Assembly (NCBI RefSeq): GCF_043575855.1
Contig: NZ_CP144375.1
Span: forward strand, 248,001-312,000
Source: Kutzneria buriramensis
Lineage (GTDB): Bacteria > Actinomycetota > Actinomycetes > Mycobacteriales > Pseudonocardiaceae
Direction: 5' to 3'
Length of the DNA stretch: 64,000 nt
Shown here: piece by piece, positions 17,262 through 25,292 of the stretch
Layout of the letters: every line of letters starts with the position of its first letter
How positions within the stretch are numbered: the first letter of the stretch is position 1
Notes under the pieces: model-generated
What the model was told of the DNA's origin: nothing
Database searches by the model: none
The model's input: the letters and a program-made list of their open reading frames with translations, nothing else
Made by a program: the position numbers and the translations under genes

Positions 17262-17277
17262 CTGGAAGCGCTCCCAG
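17262..17277. promoter_or_regulatory. LacI-type operator 2 (one mismatch)
   Basis: CTGGAAGCGCTCCCAG differs from operator 1 at one position and is centred 87 bp further upstream. Two sites at about eight helical turns could allow looping. This second site lies between the sugar operon promoter and the terminator of the GH2 gene. Confidence 0.7.
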
Positions 17278-17291
17278 TCGGTGTCGACAAG

Positions 17292-17327
17292 GAGCGGCGC
17301 CGGCAGGAAGCCCCGCCGGCGCCGCTC
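17292..17327 (-). terminator. Terminator of the GH2 glucosaminidase gene
   Basis: A perfect 13-bp stem (GAGCGGCGCCGGC at 17292-17304, GCCGGCGCCGCTC at 17315-17327) with a 10-base loop lies 14 bases past the minus-strand stop codon at 17341. It separates the GH2 gene from the sugar operon. Confidence 0.65.
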
Positions 17328-17340
17328 TGTCAGCGGTCGA

Positions 17341-20196
17341 TCACCCGATGTGCAGGATGTTCGCCTTCGTCGCCGCCGCGCGCTGCGCGCCGACGGAGCC
17401 GGCGTCCGTGCCCGCCTTCACGTCGAACCTGGCCAGGTTCCAGCCCTGGATGCTCACCACCGGCGTCGCGCCGTGCAGATCGGCCGTGTTGTAGGTGACG
17501 GTGAGCGTCTGCGACTCCCCCGGCCACAGGCTGACGTCGTTGTCGCTCCACAGGCCGGCCGTCACCTGGTTGTCGCCCTGCTGCTCGGTGCCGTCCGCGT
17601 TGCCGCGGCGGATGTCCGCCCGCAGGAAAAAGCCGACGACCGGCTTCTGGGAGGTGTTCGTGATCGTCACCTTCGTGACCTGCTTGCCGCCGTCCTGCTG
17701 CTCCGAGGCCGCCACCGCGGACACCTTGGCCGGGTCGAGGTTCTGGAGGTCCTGGAGGTTCGCGTACTGCGCCATGGTCGCCCGCGGGGTCTTGAAGCCG
17801 GCCGACCAGTCCACGACGTCCTGCTGGGTGGACAGCCAGTACACGTTCCGGTCCACGACCTGATCGCCCTTGCGCAGCAACAGCTCCACGAAGTAGGTGC
17901 TGGCCCCGTCCGGCGGCGTGGTGACCGCGGGCGTGTTCGGCTTGAGGACGTCGTTGCGCACCTGCTGGCTGTCCAGGCCGGCCGGCTGCGAGCGCTGGTC
18001 GTCCAGCACCTTGCCGTCGAAGTCGTACACCTTGGACTCGACGGTCAGGCCGTCCTGCCTGTCGGCGCCCATGTTGTCGATGGTCACGCCGCCGTCGTCG
18101 TAGGCGTACAACACGTGCAGCGGCTCGTTCGCCTTCTTGGCGCCGAAGAAGCTGCCCGCCTGGTCGCCGTCGTTGTTGTAGAGATTCCAGAGCAGGCTCG
18201 GCCAGCCCTTGTTGCCCTGCCAGTAGATCGTGCCGGTCGCCGGCGTCGGCTGGTTGGTCGAGTGGTCGATGAACGCCTCGAACTGCGAGCGCGTGTTCTC
18301 GTAGTTCTGCACCTGCGCCCGCTGCACGTACTGGTCCAGGCCCGACCACTGGCCGTACCGGCTCTGCAGAGCCTGGTCGAAGCTGAACAGCGTGCCGAAG
18401 TGGTAGCCGTTGGGACCCTCGACCGAGGGGTTGGCGTGGTACTGGTTGTAGTTCGGGTCCTGCCACAGCGCGGCCTGCTCGTCGGCGCTCAGGAAGCGGT
18501 TGAGCGAGTCCTGCGTCGGCACCGTGTCACCCGCGCTCTGCTCGCTGTCGAAGCCCCAGGAGGCGCACAGGTTGGTGCGGCCGGGGTCCGCCGGGTCGTA
18601 GTGGCTGGTGTCGTACCAGCAACTCGGGGGCACATAGTCGTACGGGCCTTCCCGCTCGCCGGACGGCCCCAGTTTGTCGGTGCCCTGGTACTCGGCGGAG
18701 GCCACCAGCGGCACGGTGAAGTCCGCGTCCTGGAACGCCTGCAACGACACCGCTTCCTGGCGCGGCGTGGGGACGTTGTCGCTCCAGCTGAACGTGATCA
18801 CGCTCGGGTGGTCGCGCAGGCGCTCGCCGACCGTCTGGGCCGACAGCTGGAGGACGCGGAAGTCGGCGTCGGTGACCCTGCTCTCGTCCGGCGGCAGCTG
18901 CCAGCGGTCGCAGCACGAGAAGCCGGCGTTGACCAGAATGCCCGCGCGGTCCATCTGCTCGTAGAAGTCGTCCGGCAGGAAGTGGCCCTCCACGCGGACC
19001 AGGTTGATGCCCATGTTCTTCAGCAACTGGATCTGGTGGGCGATGTCCGCCGAGTCGTAGTGCAGCAGCAGGTCCTCGTCGAAGCCGACGCCGCGGACCA
19101 CCAGCCGCTGGCCGTTGACCGAGTAGCTGCGGACGCCGTCCGGAGCCATGTCCGACTTTCCGACCAGGTCCGTCGTGACCGTGCGGATGCCGAACTGCTC
19201 ACGCGTGCCGCTGCCCGCAACCTCGGTTGTCAGCGTGTACAGCGGCTGTGCGCCCAGGTAGTACGGCCACCACACCTTCGGCCGCTCGATGGTGATGGTG
19301 CGGAAGGTGACCGTCTGGGTGCTGTGCGGCTGCACCGTCACCGTCTGGGCCACCGTCCACTGCCGACCGCCCGGCGCGGTCACCGTCGCCTTCGCCAGCG
19401 TCGTCTGCGGCTTGTCGGTGTTGTTGGTGACGTCCGTCTTGGGCGTCAGCGTGGTGCTGCTCAGGTCCTTCGCGTTGTCCTGGAGGACGTGTGCGTTGCC
19501 GTTCGTCAGGGTGCCCGAGACCCGGAGCTGGACCGGGTAGTGGATGCCCGTTTCGTTGTCCGGCGGGATCTGGCTCCAGTCGATGCGCGACACCGTGAAC
19601 ATGGACCCCGGGTCGTTCGGGTACATCTCCAGCGCCACCGTGTTGCGGCCGCTCGTGAGGATCTTCGAGACGTCGAAGGTGAACTTCGTGTAGGCGCCCG
19701 TCACCGTGTCACTGGTCGCCAGCCGGTGGCCGTTGACCCAGACGTCCGCCTTGCCGATGACGCCGTTCACGACCAGCTGCGCCGTCTCCCCGTTCACGAG
19801 GTCCGGCGCGAAGTCGGTGCGGAACCACCAGGGAGCCGCGAACGGCCCGTCCGTGATCGGGCTGGCGCCGGTCGGCAGCGAACCGAAGCACTTGCGCATG
19901 TTGTCCGAGAAGTAGATGTCAGGGCACTTCCCGTTCTGAACCAGCGCCCCCATCTCCGTACCCGGTGCTCCCGCGTCGTCCGGCCGTACCTGCAGCCACC
20001 CGCTCGTGTCGAACCCCGGCTTCGAGACCTCCTCGCCCGGCTGCGTCGCGTCCGCGCTGCTCTGCACCTGCCACCCCTGCAGGCCCAGCGTCGTAAGCGC
20101 CGCCTTCGCCACCGCCGGCGTCGGCATCGGCCCTCCCGACGCCGTCACACCCAGCGCCACCACGCACGCCAGCACCGCGCCCAGCGTTCGTTTCAT
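17341..20196 (-). CDS. csxA: Secreted GH2 exo-beta-D-glucosaminidase (CsxA-like)
   Basis: 951 residues from the ATG at 20196, which has a GGGGGAG ribosome site; an in-frame start seven codons upstream is less likely. A Sec signal (MKRTLGAVLACVVALGVTAS) is followed by the GH2 sugar-binding jelly roll (about 35-230), immunoglobulin-like domain, TIM barrel (about 345-690) and C-terminal beta domains. The acid catalyst is probably Asp473 in FSWSDNVPTP and the nucleophile Glu552 in GFDSEQSAGDTVP, both matching positions in the Amycolatopsis chitosan exo-glucosaminidase CsxA. It releases glucosamine from chitosan ends outside the cell. No carbohydrate-binding module is seen at the C-terminus. Confidence 0.85.
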   Translation of the reverse strand: MKRTLGAVLACVVALGVTASGGPMPTPAVAKAALTTLGLQGWQVQSSADATQPGEEVSKPGFDTSGWLQVRPDDAGAPGTEMGALVQNGKCPDIYFSDNMRKCFGSLPTGASPITDGPFAAPWWFRTDFAPDLVNGETAQLVVNGVIGKADVWVNGHRLATSDTVTGAYTKFTFDVSKILTSGRNTVALEMYPNDPGSMFTVSRIDWSQIPPDNETGIHYPVQLRVSGTLTNGNAHVLQDNAKDLSSTTLTPKTDVTNNTDKPQTTLAKATVTAPGGRQWTVAQTVTVQPHSTQTVTFRTITIERPKVWWPYYLGAQPLYTLTTEVAGSGTREQFGIRTVTTDLVGKSDMAPDGVRSYSVNGQRLVVRGVGFDEDLLLHYDSADIAHQIQLLKNMGINLVRVEGHFLPDDFYEQMDRAGILVNAGFSCCDRWQLPPDESRVTDADFRVLQLSAQTVGERLRDHPSVITFSWSDNVPTPRQEAVSLQAFQDADFTVPLVASAEYQGTDKLGPSGEREGPYDYVPPSCWYDTSHYDPADPGRTNLCASWGFDSEQSAGDTVPTQDSLNRFLSADEQAALWQDPNYNQYHANPSVEGPNGYHFGTLFSFDQALQSRYGQWSGLDQYVQRAQVQNYENTRSQFEAFIDHSTNQPTPATGTIYWQGNKGWPSLLWNLYNNDGDQAGSFFGAKKANEPLHVLYAYDDGGVTIDNMGADRQDGLTVESKVYDFDGKVLDDQRSQPAGLDSQQVRNDVLKPNTPAVTTPPDGASTYFVELLLRKGDQVVDRNVYWLSTQQDVVDWSAGFKTPRATMAQYANLQDLQNLDPAKVSAVAASEQQDGGKQVTKVTITNTSQKPVVGFFLRADIRRGNADGTEQQGDNQVTAGLWSDNDVSLWPGESQTLTVTYNTADLHGATPVVSIQGWNLARFDVKAGTDAGSVGAQRAAATKANILHIG

Positions 20197-20392
20197 CAAC
20201 CGTCGCTCCCCCACCACCGCACCAGTTCAGTCGGTCTCCTTATACACAACCCCACCCTCCTCCCCTCCAGGCCCCACCTCCACCCCGTCCCGCCCCATCT
20301 CCCCAGCTCAGCGCCCCCCAACCCCCCGATTTCGATCTTGCCGCCGAATGCGCTAAGCTGTCCCAGCACTCAACGAACACCGAGTGCCAGAC

Positions 20393-20466
<74 letters not shown>

Positions 20467-20472
20467 CGGTCG

Positions 20473-20514
20473 AGAGGGTCTTCGCAGCTCAGACGCTGTG
20501 AAGACCCTCTTTTT
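20473..20514 (+). terminator. Intrinsic terminator after tRNA-Pro
   Basis: Stem AGAGGGTCTTC (20473-20483) with GAAGACCCTCT (20500-20510), extended inside by GCAGC/GCTGT, followed by TTTT. It is the clearest intrinsic terminator in the window and directly follows the tRNA. Confidence 0.85.
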
Positions 20515-20580
20515 GTGATCTTGTTCCGCTCGTCGAGCTCAAGCACGCCGCTCCTGGACACCTTGACTGACGAGGTTCAC

Positions 20581-20850
20581 ATGCCACTCCTGGACCTGGA
20601 CAAGATCACCAACGACCTTCCCACACTGTGGGACAGCTACCTCCGCAGCTGGGATCGGACCCTCCGTTCGGCCAACCGCCCGGAGACCACCCGCTACAAC
20701 TACCTGCTCGCCGCCCGACAGCTCGCGCTCTACCTCGCGGAGTACTCCCCCGACCCCGAGGCGAATGACGCGGCCGACGACCCGACCGACGTCACGCGCG
20801 CCCACATCGAGCATTTCCAGGCCTGGATGATCGAGACCCGCTCAGCCGCC
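20581..20850 (+). pseudogene. Truncated tyrosine integrase (N-terminal core-binding domain)
   Basis: The first 90 residues (starting MPLLDLDKITNDLPTLWDSY) form the SAM-like core-binding domain of a phage-type tyrosine recombinase; the TTRYNYLLAARQLALYLAEY helices and VTRAHIEHFQAWMIE are typical. The reading frame runs into the terminal repeat of the adjacent IS at 20851, and the catalytic domain (RHRY residues) is missing. An integrase beside a tRNA 3' end normally belongs to the element inserted there, so this marks the left border of an island that can no longer excise by itself. Confidence 0.75.
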
Positions 20851-22017
20851 TGTGGGTGCCCGAAACTCGGCCACCTCACGCGACCTGCCGGTATTCGTGG
20901 ATGGCTCCGCCGAGGCGGTCACGTCTGATGATCTTGCTGTCGATGGTTTCGGGCTGGGGGAGTGGTCGAAGCGGGGCGGCGTGGGCGAGGGCTCGGTGCG
21001 GTCGGTGGGTATTGAAGTGGGTCTCGTACTCGGCGAGGACCTGGCGGAGGTGCCAGACATTGACGACGAGGATGCGGTCAAGGATCTCGCGGCGGCAGCT
21101 ACCCACCCGGCGTTCCATGATCGCGTTCGCGCGAGGCGCTCGGATCGGCGTCTTGATGATCTGAATGCCCTCGCTGAGGAACACTGCATCGAACATCGCC
21201 GTGAACTTCGAGTCCCGGTCGCGGATCAGGAACTTGAACTGCGACACACCGTCGCCGAGGTCCATGAGGAGGTTCCGTGCTTGTTGGGCGATCCAGTCCG
21301 CGGTGGGATGTTCGGTCACGCCGAGGACGTGGACCCGGCGGGTCGCGTGCTCGACGACCGCGAAGCAGTACAGTCGTGTGAGCATGACGGTGTCGCAATG
21401 GAAAAAGTCGCAGGCCAGAATGCCGTGTGCTTGGGCGCGCAGGAATTCGGCCCAGGTTGGGCCCGAGCGTCGGGGACACGGGTCTATTCCGGCTCGTTTG
21501 AGGATTGCCCAGACGGTGGAGGCGCCGACTTTGTTACCGAGGCCGGCGAGTTCTCCGGTGATGCGCCGGTACCCCCAGCCAGGATTGTCTTGGGCCATGC
21601 GCAGGATCAGCTCGCGAGTTGACGGCCGCGTGGCTGGTCGTCCTGGTCGTCGGCGCTGGTAAGTCCAGCGTTGCTTGACCAGGTCGGCGTGCCAGCGTAG
21701 GAGCGTGCCTGGGGTGACGAACAAGTGCCGACGGCGCGCGGTGGACAGCAATCGGGCCAGTGCGCTGATGACGGCGCGATCCGCCCAGGACGGCCGGGGC
21801 CGCGCGACGTGCCGCCGTAAGACGGCCAGTTGATGGCGCAGTACCAGGATCTCCGCGTCCTTGGCGGTGTCCGAGCGGACCAATAGGGCTGTCCAGGACA
21901 GGAGTCGATAGAAGATCAGGTACACGAGTCGCAACGCCACGACCGTCGATCATGCCGAACGCGATCCACCTGCCATCGCCCAGGTCAACGCCCATGGCCG
22001 AGTATCAGGCACCCACA
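20851..22017 (-). mobile_element. Insertion sequence 1 (1167 bp, DDE integrase-core type)
   Basis: Imperfect terminal inverted repeats bound the element. The left end at 20851 begins TGTGGGTGCCCGAAACTCGG; the right end at 22017 read inward begins TGTGGGTGCCTGATACTCGG; 21 of the first 23 positions agree. It carries one full-length transposase gene. It interrupts an integrase on the left, and on the right abuts a fragment of a different transposase of the same family. No target duplication is visible, so the flanks were probably rearranged after insertion. Confidence 0.8.
20876..21940 (-). CDS. DDE integrase-core transposase of IS 1
   Basis: 354 residues. An N-terminal helical part with KDAEILVLRHQLAVLRR is followed by a helix-turn-helix and an rve-type catalytic core. 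Probable catalytic positions are the Asp in ILACDFFHCDTV, the Asp in LIRDRDSKFTAMFD and the Glu in PRANAIMERRVGSCRRE. The protein is intact and full length, so the element may be active. It is homologous along its length to the transposase at 45820-46887 and to the fragments at 22018 and 48244. Confidence 0.85.
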   Translation of the reverse strand: MALRLVYLIFYRLLSWTALLVRSDTAKDAEILVLRHQLAVLRRHVARPRPSWADRAVISALARLLSTARRRHLFVTPGTLLRWHADLVKQRWTYQRRRPGRPATRPSTRELILRMAQDNPGWGYRRITGELAGLGNKVGASTVWAILKRAGIDPCPRRSGPTWAEFLRAQAHGILACDFFHCDTVMLTRLYCFAVVEHATRRVHVLGVTEHPTADWIAQQARNLLMDLGDGVSQFKFLIRDRDSKFTAMFDAVFLSEGIQIIKTPIRAPRANAIMERRVGSCRREILDRILVVNVWHLRQVLAEYETHFNTHRPHRALAHAAPLRPLPQPETIDSKIIRRDRLGGAIHEYRQVA

Positions 22018-22092
22018 CGGTGATCTGATGGCACAGGGCAAGGATCTCGATGTCTTTGGCCCTGTCACCGATCGGCAGCAGCCGTAGCGCTG
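22018..22092 (-). pseudogene. Fragment of another IS transposase N-terminus
   Basis: Read on the minus strand this 25-codon stretch gives PALRLLPIGDRAKDIEILAL then CHQIT. This is the conserved N-terminal block of the same transposase family (compare ALRLLRMTDREKDVEILALR at 48.3 kb). It stops exactly at the IS 1 terminal repeat, which indicates that IS 1 jumped into an older relative. Confidence 0.6.
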
Positions 22093-22099
22093 GACCCGC

Positions 22100-22339
22100 T
22101 CAGCGGCGGCGGAGGATTGCGGGCGGCGCGGATGAGGTTTCCGGCAGGCGCAGAGTCGCCTGAGCTGGCTGGCGAAACTCCTGGACATCGCCTACGCATC
22201 GACTTTTGGCACAGTACAGGTCTGCTTGTCTTCCCAGGTCCACCAGTTGATCGTGCCAGTCGCCGACCCGGAGCCGGAGCTGCCGCAGGCCGACGACGGA
22301 CACGGTCGCCGTGGTGGCCGTGAGCAGCTCATTCGTCAT
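22100..22339 (-). CDS. Small hypothetical or truncated ORF after the esterase
   Basis: 79 residues beginning MTNELLTATTATVSVVGLRQ. The ATG overlaps the esterase stop (TGATG), so translation by coupling is plausible. I recognise no family; the second half is Arg/Pro-rich and looks non-coding, so it may be the 5' stump of a gene cut by the neighbouring IS debris. No signal peptide or membrane segment is clear. Confidence 0.3.
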   Translation of the reverse strand: MTNELLTATTATVSVVGLRQLRLRVGDWHDQLVDLGRQADLYCAKSRCVGDVQEFRQPAQATLRLPETSSAPPAILRRR

Positions 22340-23331
22340 CAGCTATTCCTCGTGTCGGTGGGACTGCCCGGATAGGTGGGGCTGCCCGGGCCTAGCACCT
22401 TCGCGAACGCGGACAACGCGATCGCCAGGTCCTCGGCGCCGCCTGCCTCATGCCCGTTGTGCTCCCACAACCGGATCTGCTTGGGTCCCCTGTACTCGTG
22501 GTACGCGCCGAACACCGCGTGTGCCGGAACCACGTCGTCGAGCTGGCCGGCCGAGAACCACGCCGGGGCCTGCGCCCGGCGGGCGAAGGCGATGCCGTCG
22601 AAGTAGGCCAGCGTCTGCCACACCCGGTCGGCGCTGTCCCGCCGCGCCGCCAGGTACTTGGTGATCTCCTCGTACGCAAAAGCGCGCACGGTGCGCGTGG
22701 CCTGCTGGATGTCGGCCAGGAACGGGGCCTGGAAGTGCGCCGCCGCCAGGTCGGGCACCAGCCCGGCGGCGGCCAGCGCGATGCCCGCGCCCTGGCTGTT
22801 GCCGATCACTGCGACCCGCTCAGGGTCAACGAAGTCCAGGCTGCGCACGGTGTCCACGGCCCGCACCGCGTCGGTGTAGACCCGGCGGTAGAAGTAGTCG
22901 TCCCGGTTCTCGATGCCCTTGGTGAGGAAGCCCGGGTAGGCCGGCCTGCTGCCGACCGGGACGGGCGTGTGGCCACTGGTCCAGTCGCCGCCTTGGCCCC
23001 GCACGTCCATGTACAGGTGGGCGTAGCCGGCCGAGGACCACAACAAGTCCTCCATGGCCGCGCCACGACCGCCGGAGTAACCGTGGAACTGCACCACCGC
23101 CGGCAGCTTTCCCTTACAGTGCTGGGGTAGCCGGAGCAAGGCGCGAATCGGGTGACCGCCGAAACCAGGGAACGTCACGTCGAACACCTCGACGGTGACC
23201 AGGTACGTCTCGACCGGTTCGATCTTCAGGACCAGTTCGTGCCGCCGAGCTTCGGCGATGGTGGACGTCCAGAAGTCGTCGAAGTCCTCCGGTTCCTGGT
23301 AGGAGCTGCAGTATTCCCAGATGTTTAGCAC
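22339..23331 (-). CDS. Acetyl xylan esterase/cephalosporin C deacetylase family (AXE1)
   Basis: 330 residues from the GTG at 23331; the longer open frame upstream overlaps the GH95 remnant. The alpha/beta hydrolase features are FHGYSGGRGAAMEDLLW (oxyanion region), the nucleophile elbow GNSQGAGIAL, Asp in GQLDDVVPAH and His in EHNGHEAGG. The N-terminal YQEPEDFDDFWTSTIAEARR is characteristic of AXE1 proteins. It is intracellular (no signal) and removes acetyl groups from oligosaccharides or other small esters. Upstream lie remnants of sugar-degradation genes, so it may be the survivor of a former glycan utilisation locus. Confidence 0.85.
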   Translation of the reverse strand: MLNIWEYCSSYQEPEDFDDFWTSTIAEARRHELVLKIEPVETYLVTVEVFDVTFPGFGGHPIRALLRLPQHCKGKLPAVVQFHGYSGGRGAAMEDLLWSSAGYAHLYMDVRGQGGDWTSGHTPVPVGSRPAYPGFLTKGIENRDDYFYRRVYTDAVRAVDTVRSLDFVDPERVAVIGNSQGAGIALAAAGLVPDLAAAHFQAPFLADIQQATRTVRAFAYEEITKYLAARRDSADRVWQTLAYFDGIAFARRAQAPAWFSAGQLDDVVPAHAVFGAYHEYRGPKQIRLWEHNGHEAGGAEDLAIALSAFAKVLGPGSPTYPGSPTDTRNS

Positions 23332-24146
23332 ACCAGCCACCTCTCCTCGCCGATCGCGAGGAAGATCTCCTCGCGTCTGCCGGTGTAGACAACTGTGACC
23401 GTACGAAGTGGATCGCCACTCAGCCGGCGAATACCTAGGGACGCCAGAGCTCCGCTGCATGTGAGGCAGGCCCATAGGCCGCCACGCAGGCGGACGCCGG
23501 TCAGCGCTCCGCTGGGCCAACTGCCGGGCAGCGCCGGCAGCACACGGATCACACCGTTGTGGCTCTGCACCAGAATCTCCGTGATGCTGGCCAAGAAGCC
23601 ATAGTTGCCGTCGATCTGGAACGGCGGGTGCGAGCTGAACAGGTTCGGCAGCCGACCGCCCCACTGCCAGTCGTCGCCCGGGGCGTCGACGTCCCAGTCG
23701 TGACCCAGCGGCCGGTTCGCCTCCAGAAGCGAGACCGCACGGTCTCGCCGTCGCCGAGCCGGGCCCGCAGCGCGATCTTCCACGCCCACGACCAGCCCAT
23801 CGCCCCGTGGCCCCGGCGGTCCATCAGCTTCGCGGCGGCCTCGAGTAGCTCCGGCGTCGCCTCGGCATCGATCTGCCCCAACGGATATACCGTCACCAGC
23901 TGGGACAGGCGCCGGTGCTTGGGGTCGTGCTTGGGCAGGTCGGCGCTCCACTCCTGGAGCCAGCCGTCGTCGATGCCGGCCAGTTGTGGCGCGTCCAGGC
24001 ACCGAATGAAGACGGCCCGGATAATCGCGACGTCCATTGTGTACGGAAGGTCAGCGACTCCGGCCGGCCGTCGACCAGGATTAGGTTCTCCGGCGAGGTG
24101 GACGGCACGGTGTCCAGCCAGCCGTCGCCCTCCGCCAGCGCCGCTC
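23325..24146 (-). pseudogene. GH95 alpha-L-fucosidase C-terminal remnant with two frameshifts
   Basis: Three consecutive frames together rebuild the catalytic C-terminal half of a GH95 enzyme. First VPSTSPENLILVDGRPESL (about 24050-24130), then a shift near 24048 into YTMDVAIIRAVF...HRRLSQLVTVYPLGQ...GWSWAWKIALRARLGDG. A second shift near 23745 leads into GRLPNLFSSHPPFQIDGNYG and LPALPGSWPSGALTGVRLRG. The N-terminal half is missing. The 5' end is fused to an enolase-superfamily fragment, so the gene is dead. It overlaps the esterase start by seven bases. Confidence 0.75.
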
Positions 24147-24691
24147 GGCTTGCCGATCTTCACCTTCACTCCCCGCCAACCCTCGTCCCTGGCCCCGAGC
24201 GCGCCGGCGACGAGTTGGTCGGTGTCCAGGTGCAGCCAGCCGGTCTCGGCGTCATACAAGGGAAACCTGGACCGGAAGCCGCCGGCCACCCGCCACAGCG
24301 GCTCGCCCGCGCGCAGGCAGCGCAGGTCCCACAGCGCGGTGTCGACCGCCGCCAGCGCCAGCGAGGTGATCGCGCCGACCGTGGTCGCCCTGGTCGAGGC
24401 GAACAGGTCGTGCCAGACGGCCTCGATGCCGGTGGCGTCCGCGCCGACGAGGCTGAGTAGCAAATGGTCGCGGAGCAGGGCCAGCACAGCCGTGCCGCCG
24501 GTGCCGATCGTATAGGTGTAGCCCACCCCCACCGCGCCGTCGTCCGTGGTCAGCTCGACGAAGACCGTCTCCTGGGACAGGAACGCCTGGACCGCGTCCG
24601 TGCGCACCTGCTCGACCTCGATGTCCACCAGGAACGCCTCGGCCTTGCGGACTGTTGCCACGCCTCGCCCTCCATGGGGTTCGGTCTTCAT
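24147..24691 (-). pseudogene. Truncated mandelate racemase/muconate lactonizing enzyme-like gene
   Basis: About 180 residues covering the capping domain and start of the barrel of the enolase superfamily: VFVELTTDDGAVGVGYTYT, SLALAAVDTALWDLRCLRAG and EGWRGVKVKIGKPSG. The last is the first lysine strand (KxK) of the active site. Immediately after this Lys motif the sequence switches to GH95, so the catalytic acids are lost. Its promoter region is still well preserved (separate entry). The two genes may once have been neighbours in a fucose or uronate utilisation locus and were joined by deletion. Confidence 0.7.
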
Positions 24692-24692
24692 A

Positions 24693-24746
24693 GATCCTAT
24701 ATGATCGATTGTACGTGATTGTTAACGCGGCATGACCGGGTGTCAA
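24693..24746 (-). promoter_or_regulatory. Promoter and palindromic operator of the former sugar locus
   Basis: On the minus strand TTGACA (24741-24746), 17 bases, then AACAAT (24718-24723). This is the best consensus-like promoter on the minus strand. Downstream lies GATCATATAGGATC (24693-24706), an interrupted palindrome typical in size of GntR-family operators, sitting directly before the start codon. No regulator gene is present nearby. Confidence 0.55.
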
Positions 24747-25292
24747 CGGGTCGTGTTCAGCCGTTATCGGCCCGTCTGGCGGGCCCAAGATCCGTCCGCG
24801 CGTACACGCGCTATGCCACCAGCAGCCGCCTTCCACGACCAAGTTGACGAGGGAGTCGTCGAAAAGGGCAGTCCCCGCCAGACATTCACGCTCCCCGTCG
24901 GCGGACAGAGCCTGCAGTACCAGGGCACGCTCGGACGACCCGGCAGCGGCTGTCGGACTATCACCCGACTGCTGATCGGCGGCGTTACCACGCTGACTGG
25001 ACGTATCAGGGCAGCGGTGCCCAGGTCGACCGCACCGAGGCGTTGATCTGGCTGCCCCCCAACGGCTTGACCTACCTGTGTCTGTGCGTCGAGGGCACCA
25101 CCCGCCTCCGGCACCGCAGCGCCGACCTGCTGCTCAAGCCCGCCCGGACCACGCTGTGCTCCACCACGAACCTGTTGGAGGCGCGGCCCTCCGCGCACAA
25201 CCGACTGCTGACCATCTACATTGACGCCGCGCTCCCCGCAGCTCACAACTCCGACCCCGAACCGAGTTCGATGAGACGGGACACCCGGAACA
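24747..25292. other. Decayed sequence without a convincing gene
   Basis: No long conserved frame. A plus-strand frame from about 24984 to 25306 (YHADWTYQGSGAQVDRTEAL ... LPPNGLTYLCLCVEGTT) looks protein-like but lacks a start. A short piece in another frame precedes it (FTLPVGGQSLQYQGTLG). This is probably a frameshifted gene remnant. I do not recognise the family. Confidence 0.4.

Noticed and set aside
24732..25046. 104-codon plus-strand ORF
   Set aside because: Starts at a spurious ATG inside promoter-side sequence; only parts look protein-like and they continue in another frame, so it was described as decayed DNA.
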